In this document: positions 8,868 to 17,176 of the stretch, in pieces | Layout of the letters: every line of letters starts with the position of its first letter | Position numbering within the stretch: position 1 is the first letter of the stretch | Assembly (NCBI RefSeq): GCF_014207965.1 | Contig: NZ_JACHLM010000002.1 | Location: forward strand, 1-64,000 | Direction: 5' to 3' | Length of the DNA: 64,000 nucleotides | DNA from: Brevundimonas bullata | GTDB lineage: Bacteria > Pseudomonadota > Alphaproteobacteria > Caulobacterales > Caulobacteraceae | The notes under the pieces: generated by a model | The model's database searches: none | Told to the model about the DNA's origin: nothing | Seen by the model: the letters and a program-made list of their open reading frames with translations, nothing else | Program-made: the position numbers and the translations under genes

Positions 8868-10223
8868 ATGGTCGGGACCACACACAAGCCAGGCGAGCGG
8901 TCCGGCGTCGAGCCGCCGTATCCGCCGCTCAAATACGCCTGGTATGTGATCGGGGTCCTGTTCGTCGCCACCCTGCTGTCGCAGCTGGATCGACAGCTTC
9001 CGGCCCTCCTGGTCAAGCCCATTCGCGCCGAGTTCGGCATCTCCGACACCCAATTCAGCTTCCTCCAGGGCTATGCCTTCGCCCTCTTTTATACGGTCGC
9101 GGGCCTTCCGTTCGGATGGCTGATCGACCGGACCGTGCGGCGCAACCTGATCATCGTCGGCATGGTCGTCTGGAGCGTCATGACGGTCCTCTCGGGCTTT
9201 GCGCAGAACTACAACCATCTGGTTCTGGCCCGCATGGGCGTCGGCATCGGGGAAGCCGTTCTGGCCCCCGCCGCCTATTCCATCATCGCCGACTATGTCG
9301 CGCCTCATCGGCGGGGCCGCGCCTTCAGCGTCTATTATCTCGCCCTGGCCATCGGCTCGGGCGCGTCCCTGATCCTCGGCGCCCTGATCGCCCATCTGGT
9401 GCCTGAAGCCGGCCTGGCCCTGCCGTTCGTGGGACAGATGGAGCAATGGCGGATGACTTTCCTCATCGCCGGCGCTCCGGGGGTGCTCCTGGCCTTGATC
9501 GTCCTGACCATCCGCGAGCCGGTCCGACGCGATCAGGCGACGGGCAAGAGCAAGGCGGAAGGCACCTGGATGGAGTTCCTTCGTCATCTGGGGCGCTTCA
9601 AGTCCACCTATAGCCGCGTGCTGACCTATCCGGGCGTTGTCGCCATCATCGGTTACGGCAACCTGGCCTGGGCCCCGACCTTCTTCGATCGACGCTTCGA
9701 CATCCCGACCAAGACCTCGGGTCTGATTATCGGCGTCCTGGTGGCTGTCGGCGGGCTCGCCGGCACCCTGGCGAGCGGCTACATCAGCGACCGCTGGGCG
9801 GCGAAGGGCGTGCCGGCGGCCCGCCTGCGGGTCGCCATGCTGGCCTGGCTGCTGGTGCTGCCGACGGTCTGCGCCTGGTCCCTGGTGGGAACGCCCTGGC
9901 TGAGCTTCCTCCTGCTGACCCTCGTCGTCACCGGCTTTGGTATGGCCCAGGCGGCGGCGCCGACGGCGGTTCAGGAAATCACGCCCAATCGCATGCGCGG
10001 CAAGGCCGTGGCGCTCTATCTCCTGTTCGGCGGTCTGGTGGGCATCGGTTTTGGCCCGATGTCCATCGCCCTGGTCACCGACCATGTGTTCAAGAGCGAC
10101 GCCGCCTTGCCCTATGCGCTGGCCCTGGTCGGGGCGCCGGTTTCCCTGCTCGGCCTGTGGCTGACCTGGTCGGGGCTCAAGCCCTATGAGCGTACGGCCC
10201 GGGCCTTGCGCGCGGAGGACTAG
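8868..10223 (+). CDS. MFS transporter, spinster-like
   Basis: A 451-residue inner-membrane carrier with about 12 membrane segments. The N-terminus has the LDRQLPALLVKPI...GISDTQFSFLQGYAF pattern of bacterial spinster-like MFS proteins, and IADYVAPHRRGRAFSVYYLA includes the conserved R-x-G-R-A loop. The start is ATG 8868 with a GAGGGAGAG ribosome-binding site directly upstream. These carriers typically move lipophilic or organic-acid substrates; with the TonB receptor upstream it may complete uptake of the catabolised compound. Substrate not deducible. Confidence 0.87.
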   Translation: MVGTTHKPGERSGVEPPYPPLKYAWYVIGVLFVATLLSQLDRQLPALLVKPIRAEFGISDTQFSFLQGYAFALFYTVAGLPFGWLIDRTVRRNLIIVGMVVWSVMTVLSGFAQNYNHLVLARMGVGIGEAVLAPAAYSIIADYVAPHRRGRAFSVYYLALAIGSGASLILGALIAHLVPEAGLALPFVGQMEQWRMTFLIAGAPGVLLALIVLTIREPVRRDQATGKSKAEGTWMEFLRHLGRFKSTYSRVLTYPGVVAIIGYGNLAWAPTFFDRRFDIPTKTSGLIIGVLVAVGGLAGTLASGYISDRWAAKGVPAARLRVAMLAWLLVLPTVCAWSLVGTPWLSFLLLTLVVTGFGMAQAAAPTAVQEITPNRMRGKAVALYLLFGGLVGIGFGPMSIALVTDHVFKSDAALPYALALVGAPVSLLGLWLTWSGLKPYERTARALRAED

Positions 10224-10260
10224 AGATGACGGCTCTGGGCGGCGGCGTACGAGGTCCGGG

Positions 10261-11037
10261 ATGAAGGTCGGCTGGATCGGCCTCGGGCAGATCGGCGTCC
10301 CGATGGCGCTGCGAATTCTACAGTCCGGCCATGACCTGAAAGCCTTTGTCCGAAAGCCGGCGGAGGGCGAAGACGTTCGAGCCGCAGGGGCTATCGCGTG
10401 CGGGTCCGGCGCGGAGGCGGCGATCGATGTCGATATCCTCGGCGTCTGTCTGTTCGACGATCATCAGATCCACCAGGCCTTGATCCTTGATGGCGCGCTG
10501 GCGGCGATGCGGGCGGACAGCGTGGTCATGGTCCACACGACCGGAGATCCTGAACTCTTTGGGCGACTGTCCGCCCATGCGCCCGCCGGCGTGAGGCTGC
10601 TGGACGTCGCTTTCAGCGGCGATAGGGACGCCGTCCTGGCCGGTCGTATCGCTGTCATGGCTGGCGGGGAAGCCCAGGCCCTCGCGGCGGCGAGACCTGT
10701 TCTCGAGTCCTATGCCTCGCGCATCCTTCACGTGGGGGCTCTGGGCGACGGGCGTCGGGCGAAGCTTCTGAACAATCTCCTGTTCGCCGCCCAGATGTCG
10801 TTGGCGGCTGAGGTCCGGATCCAGGCCGATCATTGGGGCCTGGATCCGGACCTGACGGTTCAGGCCGTCATGACCTCCAGCGGCGCCAGCTACGCCATGT
10901 CCCGGTTTCAGGGCGGCGCCGCGGCCCTCGAGCGGATCAAGCCCTATCTCGACAAGGACGTCGCGATGGCCTGCGCCGCCCTCGGAGACGATCACAGGCT
11001 TCCGCTCACGCTCGCGGCGGCAGGAGCCTGGGGTTAG
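10261..11037 (+). CDS. NAD(P)-dependent oxidoreductase, HIBADH/6PGDH-like, short C-terminus
   Basis: 258 residues. N-terminal Rossmann motif GWIGLGQIGVPMA (4-16), substrate loop DVAFSGDRDAVLAG (115-128) and catalytic Lys168 in GRRAKLLNN match beta-hydroxyacid dehydrogenases such as 3-hydroxyisobutyrate dehydrogenase. The family is usually 285-300 residues, so about 30 C-terminal residues are missing. The protein stops right after LPLTLAAAGAWG. A different frame continues to AAGDEWGW before a stop near 11098, so a recent frameshift is possible. It follows the MFS gene by 37 bases and may be co-transcribed. Confidence 0.75.
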   Translation: MKVGWIGLGQIGVPMALRILQSGHDLKAFVRKPAEGEDVRAAGAIACGSGAEAAIDVDILGVCLFDDHQIHQALILDGALAAMRADSVVMVHTTGDPELFGRLSAHAPAGVRLLDVAFSGDRDAVLAGRIAVMAGGEAQALAAARPVLESYASRILHVGALGDGRRAKLLNNLLFAAQMSLAAEVRIQADHWGLDPDLTVQAVMTSSGASYAMSRFQGGAAALERIKPYLDKDVAMACAALGDDHRLPLTLAAAGAWG

Positions 11038-11151
11038 GCCGCACACCCCGCCTTCGTCGTCGGCGTCGCTCCGCGGCGGGCGATGAGTGGGGCTGGTGAA
11101 TTTCAAACCGTCCGCGCCGCAAGCCGGCCGGTCTTGCATCAGGACGATTTC

Positions 11152-11586
11152 ATGGCCGGGACGCGCCGCCCCTCGCGCAGGCGAGACCTTCAAGGGCTTA
11201 CGATCACGGAGCTTGCGAGACTCGCCGGCACGACGGCGCGCGCCCTGAGGTATTATGAGGAGTTCGGCCTCCTGACGCCGCATCGCGGCGGGCGCCAGGA
11301 GCGTTTCTATTCGCCTGCTTCAGCGGGCAAGGCTCTGCAGGTGGTGAGGATGCGACGCCTCGGCGTCCCTCTGGCGGATATCGCCAGGATCGTGAAGGAG
11401 GGCGACACGGGCGGCCTCAGGCGGATCATCGAGGAGAGGCTGGCCGACGTGGAGAGCCAGCGCGAACAGCTTTCGGCCCTGTTGGACCGGCTCAAGACCG
11501 ACGAAACGGCGGGCTGGATGCGGGAGGCCGCCCCCCGAGGCGTCGATCTTGCGTTTCGAGAGGCGTCGGACGTCGCCCTGGGTTGA
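11152..11586 (+). CDS. MerR-family transcriptional regulator
   Basis: 144 residues from ATG 11152 (AGGA eight bases upstream); an ATG at 11083 would add 23 poorly structured residues. The N-terminal winged helix (LTITELARLAGTTARALRYYEEFGLLTP) and wing (RFYSPA) are typical MerR, followed by a dimerisation helix rich in Arg and Glu. There is no metal-binding cysteine pattern at the C-terminus, so it probably senses an organic signal or a partner protein. Likely controls the neighbouring catabolic and transport genes. Confidence 0.82.
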   Translation: MAGTRRPSRRRDLQGLTITELARLAGTTARALRYYEEFGLLTPHRGGRQERFYSPASAGKALQVVRMRRLGVPLADIARIVKEGDTGGLRRIIEERLADVESQREQLSALLDRLKTDETAGWMREAAPRGVDLAFREASDVALG

Positions 11587-11667
11587 CGCCTCGTCACGCC
11601 AAGCCTGGCGCAGGTACCAACGAGAGGAAGGGCGTGGGCCGGAGTGTGAGGGCCGGCGACGCCGCCT

Positions 11668-12720
11668 TCAGGCCCGACCCGGCCCTGTCGAAGTTCGAAA
11701 ACCGCCCGCAGCCTCGTGCTCGCCCAGCATCGGCGGGCGCTGGAGCGGCGGTCTCCCGTCGCCTAGCCTTATCGGTGAAGCGAGAATCCTGACGGACCCC
11801 CCCCCGCGGTCGCCGGATGGGGGAGGCTTTGAACCAGATTTCGGGCGCAGACCTGAGGATCAGCCATGACCCCTTCGTAGCTGTTCACAGCGGCGCTGGG
11901 CACGCCAAGGGCCACCAGGCGTTCGAGCAGGCGCGCCCGGGGCAGACGCCGGAACCCGTCTCGCAGGGCGGTTTCCAGAGGCGATGCGCCGGGGGGGCGT
12001 CGGACGCGGGAGGTTCGCCCGCGAGCTCTTCGCCCAGGATTGTCAGGGCGTCGAGGTGGCGGGGGCGGCTCGCGGACAGGAAGATGGGTCCGTCCACGCA
12101 CTGGTAGAGATCCGTTGGCGATGGACCGACCCGATTGCCGCGTCTCGGCGGCTGGACCCCGGTCTCGAGATAGGCCTGAAGACTGCCGGCCTGCATGGCG
12201 ACCGCCACGTCGAGCAGGGCGACGTCCACATGCTGCCCGGGGGCGGCGTCTGCGCAGCGCTGATGGAGGGCGGCGACCGCCGCCAGGGCGGCGAACTGGC
12301 CGGTGGAAACGTCCATCAGGCTGGGACCCGTCTTCAAAGGGCCGCCTCCCGGCTCGCCGTCGGGACGCCCCGTCATGGCCATCAGGCCGCCCTGCGCCTG
12401 GAACACAGCGTCGTAGCCGGGTCTGCCGGCATAGGGACCGAACTGGCCATAGCCGGTGAGAGAAACATAGATCAGCCGGGGATTGAGCGTCGTCAGGCTG
12501 GCCGCGTCGAGATCAAAGCGCGCCAGGTTGCCGGCGATGAAGTTTTCGATCAGCACGTCGGCTTCAGCCGCCAGCGAGCGAACGCGCGCCTGTCCCTCGG
12601 CGGAGGCGAGGTCCACGAGGATGGAGCGCTTGTTGCGGTTGGCGCAGAGATGGAAGGCGGATTCCAGGGTGCGGGCTCCGGTCGCATCCGTCAGGGCGTC
12701 AGGGCCGTATCTCGTGGCGG
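11668..12720 (-). pseudogene. CaiB/BaiF CoA-transferase, 5'-truncated and twice frameshifted
   Basis: Homology runs across three minus-strand frames. The first (from about 12,720) has CANRNKRSILVDLASAEGQ, VLIENF, LIYVSLTGYGQFGPYAGRPGYD and TGPSLMDVSTGQFAA, all class III CoA-transferase motifs. At the 7-G tract 11991-11997 the frame must shift to continue with ASPLETALRDGFRRLP and VPSAAVNSYEGVMADPQV. At a second G/C tract near 11799-11808 it shifts again to reach VRILASPIRLGDGRPPLQRPP and MLGEHEA, ending at a TGA at 11668-11670. The N-terminal first strand and helix (VLDL...GP-A) are absent. Functional enzymes transfer CoA between acyl-CoAs and carboxylic acids. Confidence 0.82.
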
Positions 12721-13169
12721 CGAAAAATCCCCACGTGCTCAACCTGTCGCCACCGCTGGACATGAAGGCGAAATGGTTCGCGCCGCACGTGGCCTACACC
12801 ATCGCGAAGTTCAACATGAGCCTGTGCACCCTGGGCCATGCGGCCGAGTACGCCGACAGGGGCGTCGCGGTGAATTCCCTGTGGCCATTGACCGCTATCG
12901 ATACGGCGGCGGTGCGAAACGTGATCGGTACGGAGCGCGGGGCGGCGCGCAAGGCCGAGATCGTGGCCGACGCCGCCTATGTCATCTTCCAAAAGCCCGC
13001 GCTGTCCTGCACGGGCAACTTCTTCATTGACGAGGAAGTGCTTCGTGAAGCGGGAGTGACGGACTTCTCGGCCTATGCGCATGATCCTGCGGCGGACCTC
13101 CTGGCCGATTATTTCGTGCCCGAAGAGGTTTTCGAACGGTCGCCCACAAAGCTGAATCGCTTCTATTAA
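12721..13169 (+). pseudogene. HSDL2-like SDR, C-terminal fragment only
   Basis: From about NPHVLNLSPPL onward the plus strand encodes the second half of an SDR of the hydroxysteroid-dehydrogenase-like 2 type. AYTIAKFNMSLCTLG holds the Y-x-x-x-K site, AVNSLWPLTAIDTAAV follows it, and FIDEEVLREAGVTDFSAYA is near the end. The Rossmann half with its glycine motif is missing; upstream bases belong to the antisense CaiB pseudogene. No good ribosome-binding site precedes it. Its family acts on 2-hydroxy- or 3-hydroxyacyl-CoA type lipids. Confidence 0.78.
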
Positions 13170-13275
13170 CCTCCCCGCGCGGCCGGGCGGGGGCGGCGTC
13201 AAGGCGTCGGGAGGCGCCGCCGCCCCCAGTCCCGGCAAGCGTCCGTGTTGTGCGTGGACAGCGGACGGAATCACG

Positions 13276-14958
13276 ATGCACTCTCACGCCATGACGCAGA
13301 GCCAGCCGCAGACCTTCACGTCCCTTGAAAAGCGCGTGACCCTGATCGCTCTGATGATCGTCTTTCTTCTGTCGGCGCTGGACCAGACCATCGTCGCCAC
13401 GGCCATGCCGCGCATCGTGGGGCAGTTGTCGGGGTTGGATCTCTACCCCTGGGTGACGACGGCCTATCTGCTGGCCTCCACCGTCATGGTGCCGATCTAC
13501 GGCAAGCTGTCGGACATCTATGGCCGCAAACCGATCCTGGTGATCGGCATCGTCATCTTCATCGTCGGATCGGCCCTGTGCGGGCTGTCGGGAGAGTTCG
13601 GCGACCTGCCGCTGCTGGGCGGCGGCATGGTCCAGTTGATCGTCTTTCGCGCCATTCAGGGTCTCGGCGGCGCGGCTCTGATCACCTCCGCCTTCGCCGT
13701 CATCGCCGACCTCTATCCGCCGCGCGAGCGGGCCAAGCTGGGCGGACTGTTCGGGTCCACCTTCGGTCTGGCGAGCGTCGTCGGCCCGCTGGTCGGCGGC
13801 TTCCTCACCGATCTGCCGACCGTCCATCTGCTGGGCTATGAAATCGCCGGCTGGCGCTGGGTCTTCTACATCAACCTGCCGCTTGCGGGCCTGGCCCTGT
13901 TTATGATCCTGGTGAAGACGCCGCGCCTGACCCATCGCACGGGCGGGCGTATCGACTTCGTCGGCGCGGCCCTGTTGCTGACCTGTTTCGTGCCGCTGTT
14001 GTTGGCGCTGAGCCTGGGCGGTACGGCCGGCTGGGCGGCGCCGCACGTGTTGGGTCTGTTCGCTCTGGCGGCGCTTTCGCTGATCGCCTTCCTTGTCGTC
14101 GAAGCCAGGGTCGAAAACCCGATCATTTCCCTGTCGCTGTTCAAGAACCGGACCTTCGCCACCGCCAACCTCTCGGCCTTCCTGATGTTCATGGCCTTCA
14201 TGGGGATGGTGTCCTACCTGCCGCTCTACATGCAGATGGGGCTGGGCCTTCCCGCCACGACCAGCGGCCTGGCGATGACGCCCCTGACGATCGGCCTGAT
14301 CGTGGCGGCGACGGCGAGCGGCTTTCTGGTCAACCGTATCGGCCGCTACAAGATCGTGATGGTGGCCGGCGCGGCCCTCACGGCCCTGGCCGCCTTCCTT
14401 CTGTCTCAGACGCCCCCAGACGCTGAACTGCCGGACCTGATGTGGCGGGTGACGCTTCTGGGGCTGGGGCTCGGCCCGGCGCAGAGCGTGTTCAACCTGG
14501 CGTCCCAGAACGCCGTGCCGCGGGACCAGTTGGGCGTGGCCACCAGCGCGGGTCAGTTCTTCCGCCAGGTCGGCTCAACCGTCGGCGTGGCGGTTTTCGG
14601 CGCGGTCCTGACCCACAATCTGGCCGCTCCCATGAAGAGCGCGCCCGCTGCTGAGCCGACGGCTCAGGTTCGCAGCCTGTCGCTGGCGGAGATCGAGAAG
14701 ATGGCGGTGGGCGCGCATCAGGGCGCGGCGGGGGAGGGCGCGGTCGCTGTCGTCCAGCCGGAGGTTCGCGCTGCGGTGACCTCGGCCATTCTGGGCGTGG
14801 TATTCACGGGATTCCTCGTCTGCCTTCTGGGATTGGCGTCGACGCTGCTGGTCCCCGACCTGCCGCTCCAGGCCAGCCGCAAGCCAGAACCTCTGGATGT
14901 CCGCGCGCTGGGCGAAGCGCCCGGCGAACCGCCTCAGCCTGATCGCGGCGCCGGTTGA
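13276..14958 (+). CDS. MFS drug/solute exporter, DHA2 (EmrB/QacA) family
   Basis: A 560-residue inner-membrane protein with about 14 membrane segments. Motifs: [15 protein letters not shown] in helix 1, the loop [16 protein letters not shown] (motif A), and [33 protein letters not shown] (motif C region). It expels drugs, organic acids or toxic intermediates with proton antiport. ATG 13276 has GGACGG upstream; ATG 13291 (MTQSQPQ) is also possible. No membrane-fusion partner is adjacent, so it probably acts alone. Confidence 0.88.
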   Translation: MHSHAMTQSQPQTFTSLEKRVTLIALMIVFLLSALDQTIVATAMPRIVGQLSGLDLYPWVTTAYLLASTVMVPIYGKLSDIYGRKPILVIGIVIFIVGSALCGLSGEFGDLPLLGGGMVQLIVFRAIQGLGGAALITSAFAVIADLYPPRERAKLGGLFGSTFGLASVVGPLVGGFLTDLPTVHLLGYEIAGWRWVFYINLPLAGLALFMILVKTPRLTHRTGGRIDFVGAALLLTCFVPLLLALSLGGTAGWAAPHVLGLFALAALSLIAFLVVEARVENPIISLSLFKNRTFATANLSAFLMFMAFMGMVSYLPLYMQMGLGLPATTSGLAMTPLTIGLIVAATASGFLVNRIGRYKIVMVAGAALTALAAFLLSQTPPDAELPDLMWRVTLLGLGLGPAQSVFNLASQNAVPRDQLGVATSAGQFFRQVGSTVGVAVFGAVLTHNLAAPMKSAPAAEPTAQVRSLSLAEIEKMAVGAHQGAAGEGAVAVVQPEVRAAVTSAILGVVFTGFLVCLLGLASTLLVPDLPLQASRKPEPLDVRALGEAPGEPPQPDRGAG

Positions 14959-15281
14959 GGCGGTTCGGAGGGGAAGATTTCAGATCATGACATAGGTCTC
15001 GAAACTGGACCCAAGCCCTATTGCTTCGAAGCAGACATGCAGAAGGCCTGGTGAGAGGGAAGGCGCCCCCAGATCGCCTGCGCCGCCCAGGCGGTGCGAC
15101 CATCGGAGGAGGGGTCTCGTTGATCTGGCATTGAGATGCCTATCTAGGCCAGACGACGGCGCGCCGTGCGGGCGTCGTCGGGGAAGCTGACGCTGGTCTC
15201 GGCGCAATCCAGCCGCCATAGTTGCGGGACTATGAGACCCGGCCGAGCATTCGGGTCGCTGGCGACAGGGACCTCAGCAAC
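14959..15281. other. Intergenic region with no supported gene
   Basis: 323 bases between the exporter and the glutamate-synthase-like gene. A perfect 12-base palindrome TGCTTCGAAGCA lies at 15022-15033, and GACGAC/GTCGTC arms near 15152-15180 could form a hairpin without a following T-run. A minus-strand open frame here has Arg/Pro-rich composition and no family resemblance. Confidence 0.3.
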
Positions 15282-16901
15282 ATGCGGTTAAATCAGTATT
15301 CGGCCTTTGGCCTCTGCATCCTCGTTCTAATCGTCGGCGTGGCGTTGGCCCTGTATTATCCGTGGCTGTGGTTTGTGCCCGTGATCGCCGGCGCGCTGGT
15401 CCTGCTGGGCGTCGTCGACCTGATCCAGCCGCAACACTCGATCCGCCGCAACTATCCGGTCCTGGGCCACGTCCGCTGGTTGGCCGAGATGGTCCGACCG
15501 GAAATCCGGCAGTATCTGATTGAGGCCGATCAGGAGGCTGCGCCCTTTTCCCGCAACCAGCGCTCGCTGGTCTATGCCCGGGCCAAGAAGGAAGGTTCGG
15601 AACGATCGTTCGGCACCCAGATGGATGTCTATAGCGTCGGCTATGACTTCATGGGCCATTCGATCCGGCCCGCGCCCGCTGCGGACCCCGCCACCTTCCG
15701 CATCCTGATCGGCGGCGACCAGTGCGCCCAGCCCTACTTGGGCTCGGTTTTCAACATTTCGGCCATGAGCTTCGGTTCGCTCAGCGCCAACGCCATCCGC
15801 GCCCTGAACAAGGGCGCGGCCATGGGCGGGTTCGCCCATGATACGGGAGAGGGCGGCTATAGCCCCCATCACCGCGAAAACGGCGGTGACATCATCTGGG
15901 AGCTGGGCAGCGGCTATTTCGGCTGCCGCACGGAGACCGGGGCCTTCGACCCCGAAAGGTTCGCGGCCCAGGCGGCGAACCCCCAGATCAAGATGATCGA
16001 AATCAAGCTGAGCCAGGGCGCCAAGCCGGGCCACGGCGGGATACTGCCCGCTCAAAAGGTCAGCGCCGAGATCGCGGCCACGCGCGGCGTGCCCATGGGG
16101 CAGGACTGTGTCTCTCCCGCAAGCCACAGCGCCTTTTCGACCCCGCTGCAGATGATGGAATTCATCGCTCGCTTGCGTGAACTGTCGGGCGGCAAGCCGG
16201 TGGGCTTCAAGCTGTGCATCGGCCAGCCGTGGGAGTTCATGGGCATCGTCAAGGCCATGCTGGCGACGGGCATCCGTCCCGACTTCATCGTCGTCGACGG
16301 CGGCGAGGGCGGCACCGGCGCGGCGCCCGTGGAGTTCACCGACCATCTGGGCACGCCGATGCGCGAGGGTCTGCTGTTCGTCCACAATACGCTCGTCGGC
16401 GCCGGCCTGCGCGACCAGATCCGCATCGGCGCGGCCGGCAAGATCACCAGCGCCTTCGACATCGCCAGCGTTCTGGCCATAGGCGCTGACTGGGCCAATG
16501 CCGCGCGCGGCTTCATGTTCGCCCTTGGCTGCGTCCAGTCTCTGAGTTGCGGCACCAACCGCTGCCCCACCGGGGTTGCGACCCAGGACCCCCTGCGCCA
16601 GCGCGCCCTCGTCGTGCCGGACAAGGCCGAGCGGGTGCACCAGTTCCACCGCACCACCCTGAAGGCCTTGTCGGAAATGCTGGCGGCGGCGGGCATCCGC
16701 CACCCCAGCGACCTGCGCCCCCACCATCTGGCGCGTCGCATCAGCCAGACCGAGATCAAGCTGTTTTCACAGCTTCACGTCTTCCTTCGCCCGGGCGAAC
16801 TCCTGACTGGCGAAGAGGGCCGCAGCTTCTATTCCGAGAGCTGGCGCCTGGCCCGGGCCGACCGTTTCGATCTCGAAGAGCCCGCGACAGCGCGGGTCTA
16901 G
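15282..16901 (+). CDS. FMN-binding glutamate synthase-related protein, membrane-anchored
   Basis: 539 residues from ATG 15282 (AGGGA upstream); an earlier TTG at 15222 would add 20 residues. Two N-terminal hydrophobic helices (YSAFGLCILVLIVGVALAL and WLWFVPVIAGALVLLGVV) precede a TIM-barrel like the synthase domain of GltB: FNISAMSFGSLS, HGGILPAQKV, FIVVDGGEGGTGAAP (FMN phosphate loop) and LSCGTNRCPTGVATQDP with Cys residues equivalent to the 3Fe-4S site. There is no glutamine amidotransferase domain. Such stand-alone proteins are widespread and their reaction is not settled. The membrane anchor suggests electron transfer at the inner membrane. Confidence 0.84.
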   Translation: MRLNQYSAFGLCILVLIVGVALALYYPWLWFVPVIAGALVLLGVVDLIQPQHSIRRNYPVLGHVRWLAEMVRPEIRQYLIEADQEAAPFSRNQRSLVYARAKKEGSERSFGTQMDVYSVGYDFMGHSIRPAPAADPATFRILIGGDQCAQPYLGSVFNISAMSFGSLSANAIRALNKGAAMGGFAHDTGEGGYSPHHRENGGDIIWELGSGYFGCRTETGAFDPERFAAQAANPQIKMIEIKLSQGAKPGHGGILPAQKVSAEIAATRGVPMGQDCVSPASHSAFSTPLQMMEFIARLRELSGGKPVGFKLCIGQPWEFMGIVKAMLATGIRPDFIVVDGGEGGTGAAPVEFTDHLGTPMREGLLFVHNTLVGAGLRDQIRIGAAGKITSAFDIASVLAIGADWANAARGFMFALGCVQSLSCGTNRCPTGVATQDPLRQRALVVPDKAERVHQFHRTTLKALSEMLAAAGIRHPSDLRPHHLARRISQTEIKLFSQLHVFLRPGELLTGEEGRSFYSESWRLARADRFDLEEPATARV

Positions 16902-17009
16902 CAGGGCGGCCCCACGGTTTGCCAATCTACGTTCTTGAACGCCGTCCCAACGGGTTGATTTTGGTCTTGGGCATCGGACCGAAACCGTCCTGGAATTTTT
17001 AATGACATA

Positions 17010-17129
17010 AAAAGCGAAATTTGGCGCAACAAGAAAAGCGAAATTTAACGCAGCCAAAAAAGCGAAATATAAAACGACATTAAAAGCGAAATTTGATACA
17101 GCATAAAAAGCGAAAAATAGCGCGTAGCT
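17010..17129. repeat. Five-copy 24-bp tandem repeat array
   Basis: The core AAAAGCGAAATTT begins at 17010, 17034, 17058, 17082 and 17106, exactly 24 bases apart. Copies 1, 2 and 4 match all 13 bases; copy 3 ends TAT and copy 5 AAT. The 11-base intervals are looser (often containing CGCA or CAGC). The array is strongly AT-rich against a GC-rich background and ends about 48 bases before the Fic start. It may be an operator array for the Fic protein's winged-helix region, an RNA of repeated units, or an iteron-like site. Intervals are too short for CRISPR spacers. Confidence 0.9.
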
Positions 17130-17176
17130 TGATTCAGCGATCGAAGCGCACGTTTTGGACGAAGGACGCAGACCCC

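Noticed and set aside
12483-12720. N-terminal part of the HSDL2-like SDR
   Set aside because: The plus-strand frame continues upstream but encodes unrelated Arg/Ser-rich sequence opposite the CaiB pseudogene, so it is not coding.
14980-15219. Minus-strand frame between the exporter and the glutamate-synthase-like gene
   Set aside because: Arg/Pro/Leu-rich sequence, no start signal, no domain.
17010-17129. CRISPR array
   Set aside because: The intervals between the repeats are only 11 bases and similar to one another, the repeat is 13 bases, and no cas gene is nearby.
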